DNA from: Stentor coeruleus
Lineage: Eukaryota; Ciliophora; Heterotrichea; Heterotrichida; Stentoridae
Reading direction: 5' to 3'
Length of the DNA stretch: 64,000 nt
Assembly: GCA_001970955.1 (NCBI GenBank)
Contig: MPUH01000131.1
Span: 34,607-98,606, forward strand
Part shown: piece after piece, positions 23,568 through 34,017 of the stretch
Numbering within the stretch: the stretch's first letter is position 1
Layout of the letters: each line of letters begins with the position of its first letter
Made by a program: the position numbers and the translations under genes
The notes under the pieces: generated by a model
Told to the model about the DNA's origin: nothing
Database searches by the model: none
What the model saw: the letters and a program-made list of their open reading frames with translations, nothing else

Positions 23568-25337
23568 TTAATCTTCTTCTTTTTCCCTTGCTGCGATATG
23601 TTCAAGTATAATATTACTCAAGCCATTTATGTTTTCTAAACCTGAACTTAAATTGTTGATTTTTCTTTTCATCCCTGTCACTGTAGAGTCTGGATTTTTC
23701 ATTTCAGCTATGTTTTTATACATAGTTGTAGTCCTAACAAGTGATGTATTTTCAATATTTTTCCTTGCATTACTTTTGATTTCATTGATATCCATAGGTC
23801 TATTTTCTGGCAAGCTGGGTACTGCAGTTACATCAAATTTAGACTCAATTTCCTTCTTTGCTTTTAAAAGCTTTTGGTTAATTCTATCAAGTCTTTCTCT
23901 GGATTTAATGCAGATTTCTATAGCTTCATCCTCAAAACAACTTAAAAGTTCTTCAAAGTTTTCTCGGCTTAAAGTTAGTAGTTCACAACCATCTTCAGAA
24001 TAAACTGTGTTTAAATGGGTTTTATTAACAGAAAAAAGTAAATCCACTTCACCAAAGTAATAGTTTTCATATAATACAATAAAAGGAAAAAAATCATTAT
24101 TTCTTTTTATCATCATACTAGCAAAGCTTTTGATTATAAAATACATATCTGTAGCGAATTCACTTTCTTTATACACAAATTCCTTTTTATCGATTTTCAA
24201 AGGTTTTAAACGTGTAGCAACCCAAGCTGTAAATGCTAAGGTTTTTTCTGTGAAAAAAAAATTCTTGCTGATTTTCTGCTCAAAAATTATATGTAAAAGT
24301 CGCTGTTTAAGAGATGATGGTAGATCTTCTAAGATTTCTTCAAGTTCTTTGTCGTTGTTTTTATGTTCATATTCGAGAGCTTGGGTAAGTTTGCTATGAA
24401 AAGCTGAATTTATTCGATATTTTCTAGCTATATGTCCTAGCAGTTCCAATTTTTTATTCAAAATCGCCTTTCTTGTATCTAAAGTTGATATAATACTACT
24501 AATAGAACTGATTGTATACGAATACAAGATAATCCCTGTTACCATAACAGCAAAGCAATAGCAACGTTCAGCAGTATTCGTTGCTGATATATCCCCATAG
24601 CCAACAGTAACAAGAGTTGTTATTGCCCAATACATAGACACAATATACAAATCTAAATTATCATAATCTTGGAATCTAAATCTTGATATCCAATTATCTG
24701 GGGAATCATAATACATTTTACCAAGAAAAACCCACATACAAGCTATTATATGTATAATAACACCTAAAAGTAATAAAAAATATATCAATCTTTCTAGACC
24801 TATAGAAACTTTTAATATAAGATTGATATATTTTCTTTGGTCTTTGTTTTTAAATACTTTTATTAGTCTTAAAACTTTTGCGATTCTTAAAACACGATAA
24901 AGTCGTTGCATTCTGGTTACTCGAAGAAGGCTATTGTATTTATTATCGTTTTCAAATACTAGTTGCATTGGAAATGAAGCTATAAAATCGAAGATTAGCC
25001 AAGATTTTAAGTAGTTCAGAAATATGAGTTTTTTATCTTTTATAAGGTTGTTTTTTTCATCGTAATAACCTGTAAAACATGAAAGGATTATGTCTATAAA
25101 GAAGAAAGAGTCTATTATAAGGTCAAAAACATATAAAGTATATATTTCAATGTCTATAAATGCTATTTGGTAAGGTGCAGCTATGATTGAATAAAGCATT
25201 GCAATGATCATCAAAATATTCCAGTAGGCTTTAAACCTCCCATCGGGAAGAAGAATAATTTCATAGCCTTGTTTAATAGTTGGCGAGTCTATTTCGGTTC
25301 TGAAAGTTATCATAGAGTTTGAATGATTGTTAATCAT
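23568..25337 (-). CDS. Voltage-gated K+ channel of the EAG/CNG/HCN type
   Basis: A 589-aa cation channel. Six membrane segments lie at about residues 38-285. S4 is arginine- and lysine-rich (RVTRMQRLYRVLRIAKVLRLIKVFK region, about 139-163), showing voltage sensing. The pore carries TVGYGD (244-249), the K+ selectivity filter. A C-linker and cyclic-nucleotide-binding fold follow (about 290-480), then a coiled tail. The phosphate-binding cassette reads FGEVDLLFSVNKTHLNTV, where the usual Arg is Lys in a poorly matching context, so ligand binding is doubtful, as in EAG channels. The first Met is used. Its start is 60 bp from the divergent SNARE gene, and its stop is 73 nt before giant receptor copy 2. 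Confidence 0.95.
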   Translation of the reverse strand: MINNHSNSMITFRTEIDSPTIKQGYEIILLPDGRFKAYWNILMIIAMLYSIIAAPYQIAFIDIEIYTLYVFDLIIDSFFFIDIILSCFTGYYDEKNNLIKDKKLIFLNYLKSWLIFDFIASFPMQLVFENDNKYNSLLRVTRMQRLYRVLRIAKVLRLIKVFKNKDQRKYINLILKVSIGLERLIYFLLLLGVIIHIIACMWVFLGKMYYDSPDNWISRFRFQDYDNLDLYIVSMYWAITTLVTVGYGDISATNTAERCYCFAVMVTGIILYSYTISSISSIISTLDTRKAILNKKLELLGHIARKYRINSAFHSKLTQALEYEHKNNDKELEEILEDLPSSLKQRLLHIIFEQKISKNFFFTEKTLAFTAWVATRLKPLKIDKKEFVYKESEFATDMYFIIKSFASMMIKRNNDFFPFIVLYENYYFGEVDLLFSVNKTHLNTVYSEDGCELLTLSRENFEELLSCFEDEAIEICIKSRERLDRINQKLLKAKKEIESKFDVTAVPSLPENRPMDINEIKSNARKNIENTSLVRTTTMYKNIAEMKNPDSTVTGMKRKINNLSSGLENINGLSNIILEHIAAREKEED

Positions 25338-25397
25338 TTTTCAACTGATAAATAATTTTATATACTAAATCCATATAAATTTTGGTGAATTATAAGA
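25338..25397. promoter_or_regulatory. 60-bp bidirectional promoter
   Basis: This is all the DNA between the divergent starts of the channel and SNARE genes. A TATAAAT lies at about 25375-25380 for the right-hand gene. A TATATAAAA-like run lies at about 25355-25364 on the minus strand for the left-hand gene. Both promoters and both 5' leaders must fit here or reach into the neighbouring coding regions. Confidence 0.6.
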
Positions 25398-26066
25398 ATG
25401 ACTACATATAAAAAGCTCAGCTCAGGAGATTCAACCGGGGTAAATTATAATGATATCCAATACAACTTAAGGCAATTCCAATCTAAAATTAAAGAGTTCC
25501 AAAGAGCTCAACCAGCTGAGCAGAGGTCAATCGACAAAGAGATTAAAAACATCAGATCTCAGCTTAAAGGCCAATTCTCAAAGCCAAGGATCACTTCTGA
25601 AGTAAAAAGCAGCATAGATGTCTTAGAAAAACAATACGCAGAACTTAAAAACAACTACTCTAAAATAAAAAACCAAAACAATTATCATGGAAAAAGTGAA
25701 CATTCAGATGAAATTTTCAACAACATCCAAGAAAGAGATTCACTAGTTGTAACTTCAGAAGAGATAAAAGAACAAGAATTTATGGTAAAAAGAGCCGAAA
25801 TTGAACAGCTGCAAAAAGATATGGTTATTGTAAATGAAATGTTTAAAGATACGGCAATGATGGTTAAGGAACAAGGAGAAATGATACAAATAGCTGATAC
25901 TAATGTGACAGTAGCTGCAGGGGAAACTGGAAAAGCTATAGGTGAATTACATCAAGCGGATAAATATCAGCAAAAAGCTAAGAGAAAAATGGTCTGCATA
26001 TTTGTTATAGCCTTAGTTGTTGTAGGGGTACTTTTAGCTATAGTTTTAGGTGTAGTAGTGTTTTAG
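25398..26066 (+). CDS. Qa-SNARE, syntaxin 7/12-like
   Basis: A 222-aa tail-anchored SNARE for endosomal or vacuolar fusion. The N-terminal half is helical (Habc-like, about 15-95). The SNARE motif covers about 130-192, with the central ionic-layer Gln at residue 159 in MVKEQGEMI, and the order VNEMFKDTAMMVKEQGE is typical of syntaxin 7/12/13. A basic KAKRK stretch precedes a single C-terminal membrane anchor (199-221) with almost no lumenal tail. The length is slightly below the usual 260. It is divergent from the K+ channel gene. The exact endosomal step cannot be told from sequence. Confidence 0.93.
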   Translation: MTTYKKLSSGDSTGVNYNDIQYNLRQFQSKIKEFQRAQPAEQRSIDKEIKNIRSQLKGQFSKPRITSEVKSSIDVLEKQYAELKNNYSKIKNQNNYHGKSEHSDEIFNNIQERDSLVVTSEEIKEQEFMVKRAEIEQLQKDMVIVNEMFKDTAMMVKEQGEMIQIADTNVTVAAGETGKAIGELHQADKYQQKAKRKMVCIFVIALVVVGVLLAIVLGVVVF

Positions 26067-26652
26067 ATTTAATAATTTACTGCATTTACAGTTTTATAGT
26101 GAAAAAATTTAAAATCTAAACAAAAGGGTCTCAACTATTTGTGTAAAAAAATATCCTAGATTTGATATTTTATTAGAGATTTTTGGCTTGTTGTTGATAT
26201 GAAATGTTTTAAAAAAATAATGTGGAGAAATTGATGTAAGGAGTTGGATTTTAGTTTGAGTTATATGATTAGGGATTGAATATAAGAAAGTGGTTTTTAA
26301 GGGAAATTTTTTTGTTGTTGGATTTTTGATTAATAGACTTTGTAGTGAGTTATTATAAATTTTAGATAAATGATTTAGACTTTTTAGTTTGAATGCAATA
26401 TCTATTCATTATAAAATTAATTTCGGGTAGGAATAGCTTGGTTGATGAAAGAAAAGCTTAGTTTTTAATGATTTTTTTTATTATATCATGTTTGTGTGAA
26501 AGATAAGACTCTTGAATTATATTTGGGGTCTTTATTCCTTTGAAAATAGGTATAATGAATTTTAGGTGAGAAATATTCACTTATTGGAAGCAATTTTGAA
26601 AGAATTTCTAAACTGATGATAAAATTTACGATTTTGAGATACTTCTAAATTG

Positions 26653-26824
26653 TAATTATATTACATTCATAATCATCCATCATCTTTATTGAACTTTTGA
26701 ATACAATATATATTTNTTTTTTTTTAAACATCAATTAAGATAACTATTGTCCAGCCCTTGTTAATTATATTACATTCATAATCATCCATCATCTTTATTG
26801 AACTTTTGAATACAATATATATTT
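26653..26824. repeat. Unmerged contig overlap around an N (63 bp twice)
   Basis: The 63 nt at 26653-26715, before the N at 26716, recur at 26762-26824. The 45 nt after the N (26717-26761), including a T-run, do not match the left flank. This is most simply an assembly join. Confidence 0.9.
26743..26767 (+). repeat. Dispersed 25-nt intergenic element, copy A
   Basis: It contains GTCCAGCCCTTGTTAATTA and matches 42737-42761 at 24 of 25 positions in the same orientation. Its GC content is unusual for the spacers here. Confidence 0.75.
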
Positions 26825-26917
26825 TGCACCTTTCACAATACTAAACTATTCAATCCCTGCCTTAAATCCACCTAAAATAAATTCTTTATTCAATTTTTTA
26901 AATTGCAGTTCTTATAA

Positions 26918-29900
26918 ATGGGTAAAGTTTTATTAGCCTTTCCTTTACTTTACATCACTTTGGCTACCTGTTGTTTAAATTGTCTCATTTCTTCCACAAC
27001 TTGCCTAACATGTTCAACCTATTACTACCTCTACAATTCCAAAATATGTTTAAGCTCATGTCCAACTGGATACACTTTAAATTCTGTCAATTGTGAAGAC
27101 TCAGCATCAAAAACTCTTTTCAACCTTGATTTCTCTCTTTATTCTAATATAAGCTTAACATCTATAGAAAATTTCTATACATATGAGCAAGAGAGAATGT
27201 CTAGTCCAAGTAGCAAAACCCTTTCACCAACATTAGATAGAGGTCTCTATAGTAATCCTAAATCAGCAATGTATTCAAGTATTAAATGGATTCCTGGACC
27301 TGATATGACATATGAAATGTGGATTTATATGATGGAATCTGGGATTGTATTTCAAGTCTTAGATTCAAGTACAACAAATATAAATATTTATATTTCAAGT
27401 TCATATCTGAATTATTATGTTAGACTTAGAAGTCAGTTATTTGAATCAGACGATGGCATTTATACATATAGTACAGGAATACCATTACAATGGAATTATA
27501 TAAAAATTATAACAAATCAAGTTACATCTGCATCTGTAAACGTGAAAATTTATGTTAATAATAAATTAAGTCAAAGTACTTATAACAATTATGAATTCAA
27601 ATTAACATATTCAAGCACTTGGGTTATTGGCAGTGAATCATTAAGTTCATCTTCATTTGAAGGATTTTTATACTCATTCAGAATAGATACAGATGTTATT
27701 TTGTCAGACTTGATAAGTATTTCTCCTCCATCTTGCAATATTAGCTATTATTATACAGGATCTAATTGTGCTAGTTGTTTAAGCTCATGTCCAAATGTCC
27801 CTAATTGTATATCATCTTCAACTTGTTCGATTTGTGCGAGTTGCGAATATTGTTTAGGTTATAATTCTTCAGATTGTTATTGTGATGGAACACTTTGTTG
27901 TCAGTCTTCATGCATAAGTTGTGCGGATTCTATATATAAATGTGATATATGTGATGATGGTTATAAAATTACTAATGGGATTTGTAAAATGGATATTGTA
28001 CCAGATAAAATCTACCAAGTTTTTGACGGGGATTTTTCCGGATATTATGGGAGTTTTAGAACTGGGGAAGATGGTTTAAAATATTATTTCGTTAATGATC
28101 CAGAAAGCTTAGACCCTATTCCAGCTTATCAAAGAGGTTTATATTTCAATTCAGGGAGATATTTGTTATATGAAGCCGATTTAATTTTAGAAAGCAGTTT
28201 TGCTATAGGCCTTTGGATAAAACCTACATCAGGAGGAGTGTTTTATAAAGGTCCTGAGTTATCATATGACCTAAATGCTTTTAAAATCCAATACCTAGAT
28301 ATTTCAACCTTAACCTCAACTTTATATAACTACACTTGTAATACAGCTTCCTTTACAAAATGGAGCTATATTTCATTAACAGTTGAAGCTATAGGTACAG
28401 ATTTGCTTATTACATCATACCTTAATAATATGCAGCAGTCTTCAAATAATTTTATTTCCTCAAGTTTTCAAGATTCCTCGGCGAGTTCGTTAATCCTTGG
28501 AAAATCTTCAACAGCTAATTATACTGGGTTTATATATTCTATATCAATATGGAAACAATCTATAAAAAACTTTGCTTTTGAGTATTATGATGAACCATGT
28601 GGACCAAGTCTTACAAGTTCCTGTCTTAACGAGTGCTCTATAAGCTCATATTTCGATAGGATATGTTATTCTTGTGAAAACAGTTGTGGGATTGGTTGTG
28701 TTGATTCAAGAGAATCATGTACTATATGCAAATATTACCTTTGTTATGGTTGCTCATCATTTGACGCAACAACATGTTTTAAATGTTCTGATAATGCATC
28801 TGGAGACCCTTGTAAATGTAATGAAAAATTCTTTGATTCATCTGACTATAATGTTTGTATGCCTTGTTATGAACGCTGCCAAAAATGTAGTAATGATGGA
28901 TTTAAATGTGATACTTGCAATAGTACTTATTTATATACAAATGGAATATGTCTTGAAAAATGCCCAAATGGATATTCATTATCAAGTAGTACTTGTAGTA
29001 AAACTTCAAGTTTAGCATTTTCAATTGATTTACAAACAACTTTGAATCTAGGAAAAATAGATGATTTTGAAATAGGAGCCGATAAAAAAAATGATTACCC
29101 GAATTTTGATGATAATGATCCCTGGCCTGCTGTTAGTAGAGGATTTTATTTTCATAGTAAAGCGTATATTTTAAAAAAAGATTTCATTTTCAGTCCATTT
29201 TTAACATTCAATATTTGGGTGATGGTTGTGGAATCTGGAGTTATTTTAAGTAAAGCTGGGGTTTTTGAATTTAAATCACAAAGTTCTTCAAGTGGTAAAA
29301 TTATTTTAACTTGTATGGATGGGAAAACCTCAGAAACTACCATATCTTTTTCAAGCTCACAATGGAATTATTTGAGTATTGATATTGAAATTTATTATGG
29401 TGATGATTATTCTAGTTTAAAATACTATAAGAATAATTATTTAGACAAATCTGAAACCTATTCAGGGTTTATTTCAGATAATTCATCTAACCCTGTATAT
29501 ATTGGGTCATCATTATCATCCTCAAGTTTTATAGGTTTTATTGCAATTATTAAGATTTACAGTATAAACGGTTATTATTCAAATGATTATTCATTAATAT
29601 GTTCTACTTGTTTAAAAAATACTATAATTACAAAAGATCCATATGATAATAGTTATTGTTCATCAGAATGTACAAAAGGTTGTTATAGATCTTCATGTTT
29701 TTTATGCACAGATGAACTTTGTGAGCTTTGTAAAGATCGTGCTACAAGTACTTGTACTAAATGTGTGATAAACTCCTCAAATAGCCCTTGTGAATGTGAT
29801 AAAGGATACTATCAAGAAGTATCATCATGTAAACTTTGTTATGAAAGATGTTCTGAATGCACCTCTTCAGGTTATTTCTGCAAAAATTGTGTGTCTAGAT

Positions 29901-32900
29901 GGTTTTTTCAAGATGGTCTATGTCTAATACAATGCTCATCAGGTTATACATCGTCTTCATCATCATCATCTTGTATTTTATCATCAGAAAAGGTTTTAGA
30001 CTTAGATTTAAAAGACTATATTACTTTGAGTTCTATAGGAGATATTCAAATAGGATCTGATAATTCTAACAATTATCCTGAATTTGAAATGTATGACCCA
30101 TGGCCAGTTAAAGATAGAGGATATTATTTTCATTCAACAGCATCAATACAATATTCTTTAATCCTTGCCCCTTATTTTACAATCAGTTTCTGGGCTATGC
30201 CTATTGGTGATGGGAATATTTTAATTAAAAACTCTGATAATCTTCAAGTGACTATAAACATAGCCAATGGAAAAATTAATTTCTATTTAACTAAAGAAGC
30301 AAATACACTTACAGTATCAACAAGTTATACAACTGAAAAATGGAATTATTATACTGTTGTGTTAGATTCACAACAAAGTTATATAACTGCTGAAACTTAT
30401 ATTGGTAGTATTCAAAAAAATCAAGGATCTATAAATACCTTCATTGATGATTTAAAAAGTACTATTAATATTGGCTATACAAGTTCTTCTAATAGTTTCG
30501 AAGGTTTTTTATGGATTCTCAGAATATACAATGCATACAAAACTGACTTTTCTTTACTTTCTCCTACAAATTCATGTTTACTTTCCCAATACCCTCCAAA
30601 TTGTTTGACTTGCCCATCTTCTTGTGTTAAAGGTTGTGATAACAATTATTGTAACCAATGTACAGATAAACTTTGTTTTAGATGTGATAAATATTCTATA
30701 CCTTGTATTGAATGCTCTACTTATAGTTCACTTATTAACAACATTTGTCAATGTAATGATCATTATTATAACAATACAAATATATGTACTTTATGCTATA
30801 ATTTTTGTAATAAATGTAGTGGTGGATATATGGACAATTGTAATAGTTGTTATGATAACTTAGATTTTATTGATAATAAAATTTGTGGGATTTGTGGTAT
30901 TGGATATACTCTTGAAAATGGAGTTTGCAGTTTAAAATCAGATTCATTTTTTGTTTTAAATTTTAACAATAGTGTTGCAGGAACAATTGAAGATACTGCA
31001 TCAGGGGTTGAAATACTATCAGGGACATCAGGGGAATTTTATGCTAATAGCGGGCCAACTGATCCTGTGTCATCTTTTTTACGAGGTTTTTACTTTAATG
31101 GGACTTCATCTTATCTTGTTATATCAGATAAGTTTATTTTACCATATATGTTTCAATTAACATTATGGGTAAACCTTCAGAGCCCGTCTGGAGTTATAAT
31201 AGAAAAAGAAGGTTTTTCTATGTATTTCTTAGATGGTTATTTATATATAAAATTCAACCTTACTCAATCTGTTTTATTATATCAAGCATCTAGTCCTATA
31301 CCATTTGGTACTTGGCATCGTATACACTTTAGTTTATCATTATTAGGAAATACATCAACTTTAGCTTATTATGATAAATCATTATCAGAAGGTTATTTTA
31401 TAGACTATTCTCCTGGTGCTACTATAGGAAAAGGGCAATTAGGATATTTTCATGGGTTTATATATTCACTTATTATTGGAATTATACAAGAAACAAGAAG
31501 AATAAGTGAATGTTTAGATACTTGTGAGGAATGTTTAGATAATGGATATTGTATACCTAGTTGTCCTATTGATGCTTATTGGATTGGACCTCATTATAAC
31601 AATTGTACTGAATGCTCGATTTTATGTGAAAGTGGGTGTAGAAATGAAGGAACATGCAGTTTATGTTATGATGAAAAATGTATAGATTGTGATAGTTTAG
31701 ATAATCAAAGCAATTGTTTTTCTTGTGCTTATGGAACTGAATATAATGATTTATGTGAATGCTTAGAAGGATATATTTGGGACCCATTTAGACTTAGATG
31801 TTTTGTTTGTAGAAGTGATCAATTTATTGAAAATTATGAATGTATTGATTGTCCAGGATTATGCATGATATGTAAGTCTTTAGATATTTGTGTAGAATGT
31901 ATAGAAAATAGTCATTTAGTGAATAATATGTGTAAATGCTCCCCTGGGTATATAGGAGAAGAAAGTTGTGATAGACATGTTTTGGGAATAGCATTTACTG
32001 TTATTAATGATAATGATCTTCTTTTTGACCTGTCTGAAGCTTTATGGAAAGATCTAACATCAGCTGATATTGATGTTGAGTGCAATCTGATTGAATCTTG
32101 GTATTTAGAAAAATGGTCAGATAGACAGTATAGGATTAAAATTACTTATGCGAATTATCCTGGAAAAAATGATTTAGTTATTGTAACATTTACTAATACA
32201 GCAAAAGTTTTATCGTTGACAAATGCAACTCCTAATAATTATACTTATTCTATAGAATTAAATGAAGTTAACCAAACTGATAAAATACTTATAAACGAAG
32301 CTAAAAATCAAGGACAGGTCATGACTACTATAATAACTTCTACTATTATTGGAGCTTCGTTATTTAGCAATAATCCAGCTTGTCTTTGGAGTTTTATTAA
32401 CAGTATACAAATGATTCTGTTCATTATCCTAGCTTCTGTTAGTATCCCTCCAAGATCAAAAGGACTTATGATCAGTTTGAAAAATTACAATTTATTCCCT
32501 AACATCTTTTATTATTTCACTCCTCAAGGTAAATCACATGATATAACTAGAGCTTATGAACTTGGCTATGATTCAGACTCTATTATTATTAATATAGGCA
32601 GTATTCTAACAGCATTTTTATTTTTTATCTTCTTATGGTTTATATTGATATTATTTAGACATCTTATTCAAATAAGATTCTATACTAAAACACGTTATAT
32701 TGATTATATAAACAAACTTATAAAAGATTACAAATACGGCTTTTTTATTCGATTTTGGATTACTAACTATCTAGAGTTTCAAATTGCAGCTTTGATTGGG
32801 ATAGTAAACTTGGAATATTCAACTGTTTATTGTATTGTAAATATCATAATTTCAGCTTTGATCATTTTTTCGGTACTATTTTCTCCTATTTTATGCGCTA

Positions 32901-33535
32901 TAGCGATAAATAAAAGGACTAAAAGATTAGAAACAGAGCAAGAAGAATATGATTCAAAGTATGGAACACTTTTTTATGAGTTTAACATTCAAAAAAGCGC
33001 TGCAATTTCGAACTTTTATGCGATTTGTTTGTTAAGACGTGCAGTTTATGGGTTTGTTTTATTGTTTTTAAAAGATTACGGAATAATCCAAATGACCTTG
33101 ATATTAATATCCACAATTAGTTTTTTACTTTATTTACTACTTTTACGTCCTTTTAATGAGAAATTTTTAAATTTATTCAATATTATAACTGAAATTGGAG
33201 CTTTAATTATTTTTGGACTGATTTTTTGGTTACAATTTGACTCGTCTGATATTTCTCATTACAATATTGACTTTGCTATTTACTATACAATTTATTTTAT
33301 TATGAGCACAGAAATATTCTCAAGCCTTGTACTTACGATAAAATCACTAAAAGAAAAAGCTGATGAGTGGAGGAATAAAAATGCTTCAACTAAAGTTGCC
33401 CCAGTTTTGAGTATCGAAAATGAAGAGAAGGAAAATGATTATTTTAGAAAAAGATTTTCAAGAGTTGAAATGCTTAACAGAGAAAATTCAAAGACAGTTA
33501 GTACTAAAAAATTCGGGAGTTTTTTTGAGGAATAG
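26918..33535 (+). CDS. Giant LamG-like/Cys-rich multi-pass membrane protein, copy A
   Basis: One uninterrupted frame of 2205 aa. Signal peptide (about 1-18, MGKVLLAFPLLYITLATCC). Five concanavalin/laminin-G-like modules begin near residues 64, 364, 698, 1026 and 1344. Recurring signatures are RG-[LFY]-Y-F-[NH]-S near the start and a GFI/GFL-Y-S-[FLI] strand near the end of each. They alternate with furin-like Cys clusters of CxxC pairs. A membrane-proximal domain (about 1690-1790, LSEALWKDLTSADID) precedes about nine hydrophobic segments from 1819, then an acidic-basic cytoplasmic tail. KYGTLFYEF and LLRPFNEKFLN are landmarks in the membrane domain, which recalls TRP-like channels. The downstream gene at 34018 is a tandem paralogue with the same order. 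A sugar- or protein-binding surface receptor is inferred. Confidence 0.9.
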   Translation: MGKVLLAFPLLYITLATCCLNCLISSTTCLTCSTYYYLYNSKICLSSCPTGYTLNSVNCEDSASKTLFNLDFSLYSNISLTSIENFYTYEQERMSSPSSKTLSPTLDRGLYSNPKSAMYSSIKWIPGPDMTYEMWIYMMESGIVFQVLDSSTTNINIYISSSYLNYYVRLRSQLFESDDGIYTYSTGIPLQWNYIKIITNQVTSASVNVKIYVNNKLSQSTYNNYEFKLTYSSTWVIGSESLSSSSFEGFLYSFRIDTDVILSDLISISPPSCNISYYYTGSNCASCLSSCPNVPNCISSSTCSICASCEYCLGYNSSDCYCDGTLCCQSSCISCADSIYKCDICDDGYKITNGICKMDIVPDKIYQVFDGDFSGYYGSFRTGEDGLKYYFVNDPESLDPIPAYQRGLYFNSGRYLLYEADLILESSFAIGLWIKPTSGGVFYKGPELSYDLNAFKIQYLDISTLTSTLYNYTCNTASFTKWSYISLTVEAIGTDLLITSYLNNMQQSSNNFISSSFQDSSASSLILGKSSTANYTGFIYSISIWKQSIKNFAFEYYDEPCGPSLTSSCLNECSISSYFDRICYSCENSCGIGCVDSRESCTICKYYLCYGCSSFDATTCFKCSDNASGDPCKCNEKFFDSSDYNVCMPCYERCQKCSNDGFKCDTCNSTYLYTNGICLEKCPNGYSLSSSTCSKTSSLAFSIDLQTTLNLGKIDDFEIGADKKNDYPNFDDNDPWPAVSRGFYFHSKAYILKKDFIFSPFLTFNIWVMVVESGVILSKAGVFEFKSQSSSSGKIILTCMDGKTSETTISFSSSQWNYLSIDIEIYYGDDYSSLKYYKNNYLDKSETYSGFISDNSSNPVYIGSSLSSSSFIGFIAIIKIYSINGYYSNDYSLICSTCLKNTIITKDPYDNSYCSSECTKGCYRSSCFLCTDELCELCKDRATSTCTKCVINSSNSPCECDKGYYQEVSSCKLCYERCSECTSSGYFCKNCVSRWFFQDGLCLIQCSSGYTSSSSSSSCILSSEKVLDLDLKDYITLSSIGDIQIGSDNSNNYPEFEMYDPWPVKDRGYYFHSTASIQYSLILAPYFTISFWAMPIGDGNILIKNSDNLQVTINIANGKINFYLTKEANTLTVSTSYTTEKWNYYTVVLDSQQSYITAETYIGSIQKNQGSINTFIDDLKSTINIGYTSSSNSFEGFLWILRIYNAYKTDFSLLSPTNSCLLSQYPPNCLTCPSSCVKGCDNNYCNQCTDKLCFRCDKYSIPCIECSTYSSLINNICQCNDHYYNNTNICTLCYNFCNKCSGGYMDNCNSCYDNLDFIDNKICGICGIGYTLENGVCSLKSDSFFVLNFNNSVAGTIEDTASGVEILSGTSGEFYANSGPTDPVSSFLRGFYFNGTSSYLVISDKFILPYMFQLTLWVNLQSPSGVIIEKEGFSMYFLDGYLYIKFNLTQSVLLYQASSPIPFGTWHRIHFSLSLLGNTSTLAYYDKSLSEGYFIDYSPGATIGKGQLGYFHGFIYSLIIGIIQETRRISECLDTCEECLDNGYCIPSCPIDAYWIGPHYNNCTECSILCESGCRNEGTCSLCYDEKCIDCDSLDNQSNCFSCAYGTEYNDLCECLEGYIWDPFRLRCFVCRSDQFIENYECIDCPGLCMICKSLDICVECIENSHLVNNMCKCSPGYIGEESCDRHVLGIAFTVINDNDLLFDLSEALWKDLTSADIDVECNLIESWYLEKWSDRQYRIKITYANYPGKNDLVIVTFTNTAKVLSLTNATPNNYTYSIELNEVNQTDKILINEAKNQGQVMTTIITSTIIGASLFSNNPACLWSFINSIQMILFIILASVSIPPRSKGLMISLKNYNLFPNIFYYFTPQGKSHDITRAYELGYDSDSIIINIGSILTAFLFFIFLWFILILFRHLIQIRFYTKTRYIDYINKLIKDYKYGFFIRFWITNYLEFQIAALIGIVNLEYSTVYCIVNIIISALIIFSVLFSPILCAIAINKRTKRLETEQEEYDSKYGTLFYEFNIQKSAAISNFYAICLLRRAVYGFVLLFLKDYGIIQMTLILISTISFLLYLLLLRPFNEKFLNLFNIITEIGALIIFGLIFWLQFDSSDISHYNIDFAIYYTIYFIMSTEIFSSLVLTIKSLKEKADEWRNKNASTKVAPVLSIENEEKENDYFRKRFSRVEMLNRENSKTVSTKKFGSFFEE

Positions 33536-34017
33536 TTAGGATAATAGAAATATATAAAAAAAATAGTGAAGGCGTTATTTTTATTATTATGTTTATGATC
33601 TGGTCCCCAGAGTATTTTTATAATAAATTGAATATTTTTGGTATTTTTGCAAGGTTATTTTAATTCATAAAATACTTATAAATAAAGTTCTAATCAATCG
33701 AAGGCGCATATGTGTAATATAATATATCATGTTAGCTATACTATAAACAGCAGATAAATAATATATTATTCAGAAATACATAATATTCTTCAAGCAAAAC
33801 CTAACAATTCAATCAACCCACAATCAATACTTCTGAACTTCCTATTTTCTTTCAGTATAATATAAATAACATACAAAATCAACTGAATCATTTTTGTTTT
33901 AAAATCTTTATTACCAAATATTTTTGTTTATAAAATCTCATAATATTCGCATTATTTTACACCTAATTACAAATCATCCTTTTCATAACTCACCTTTTCA
34001 TATATACAAGAATATAA
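33536..34017. other. Intergenic spacer between tandem paralogues
   Basis: 482 nt of AT-rich DNA. No frame or repeat is seen, and the downstream start is preceded directly by ATATAA. Confidence 0.5.

Larger units (their letters stand above)
26067..26917. other. Intergenic spacer with assembly junction
   Basis: About 850 AT-rich nt before the first LamG-type giant gene. It contains the N at 26716 with duplicated flanks and a GC-richer 25-nt element at 26743-26767 that recurs at 42737. No gene is seen. A TATAAATG ends it at the next start codon. Confidence 0.6.

Noticed and set aside
23568-25337. Cyclic-nucleotide gating of the K+ channel
   Set aside because: The phosphate-binding cassette lacks the canonical Arg, so ligand gating should not be assumed from the fold alone.
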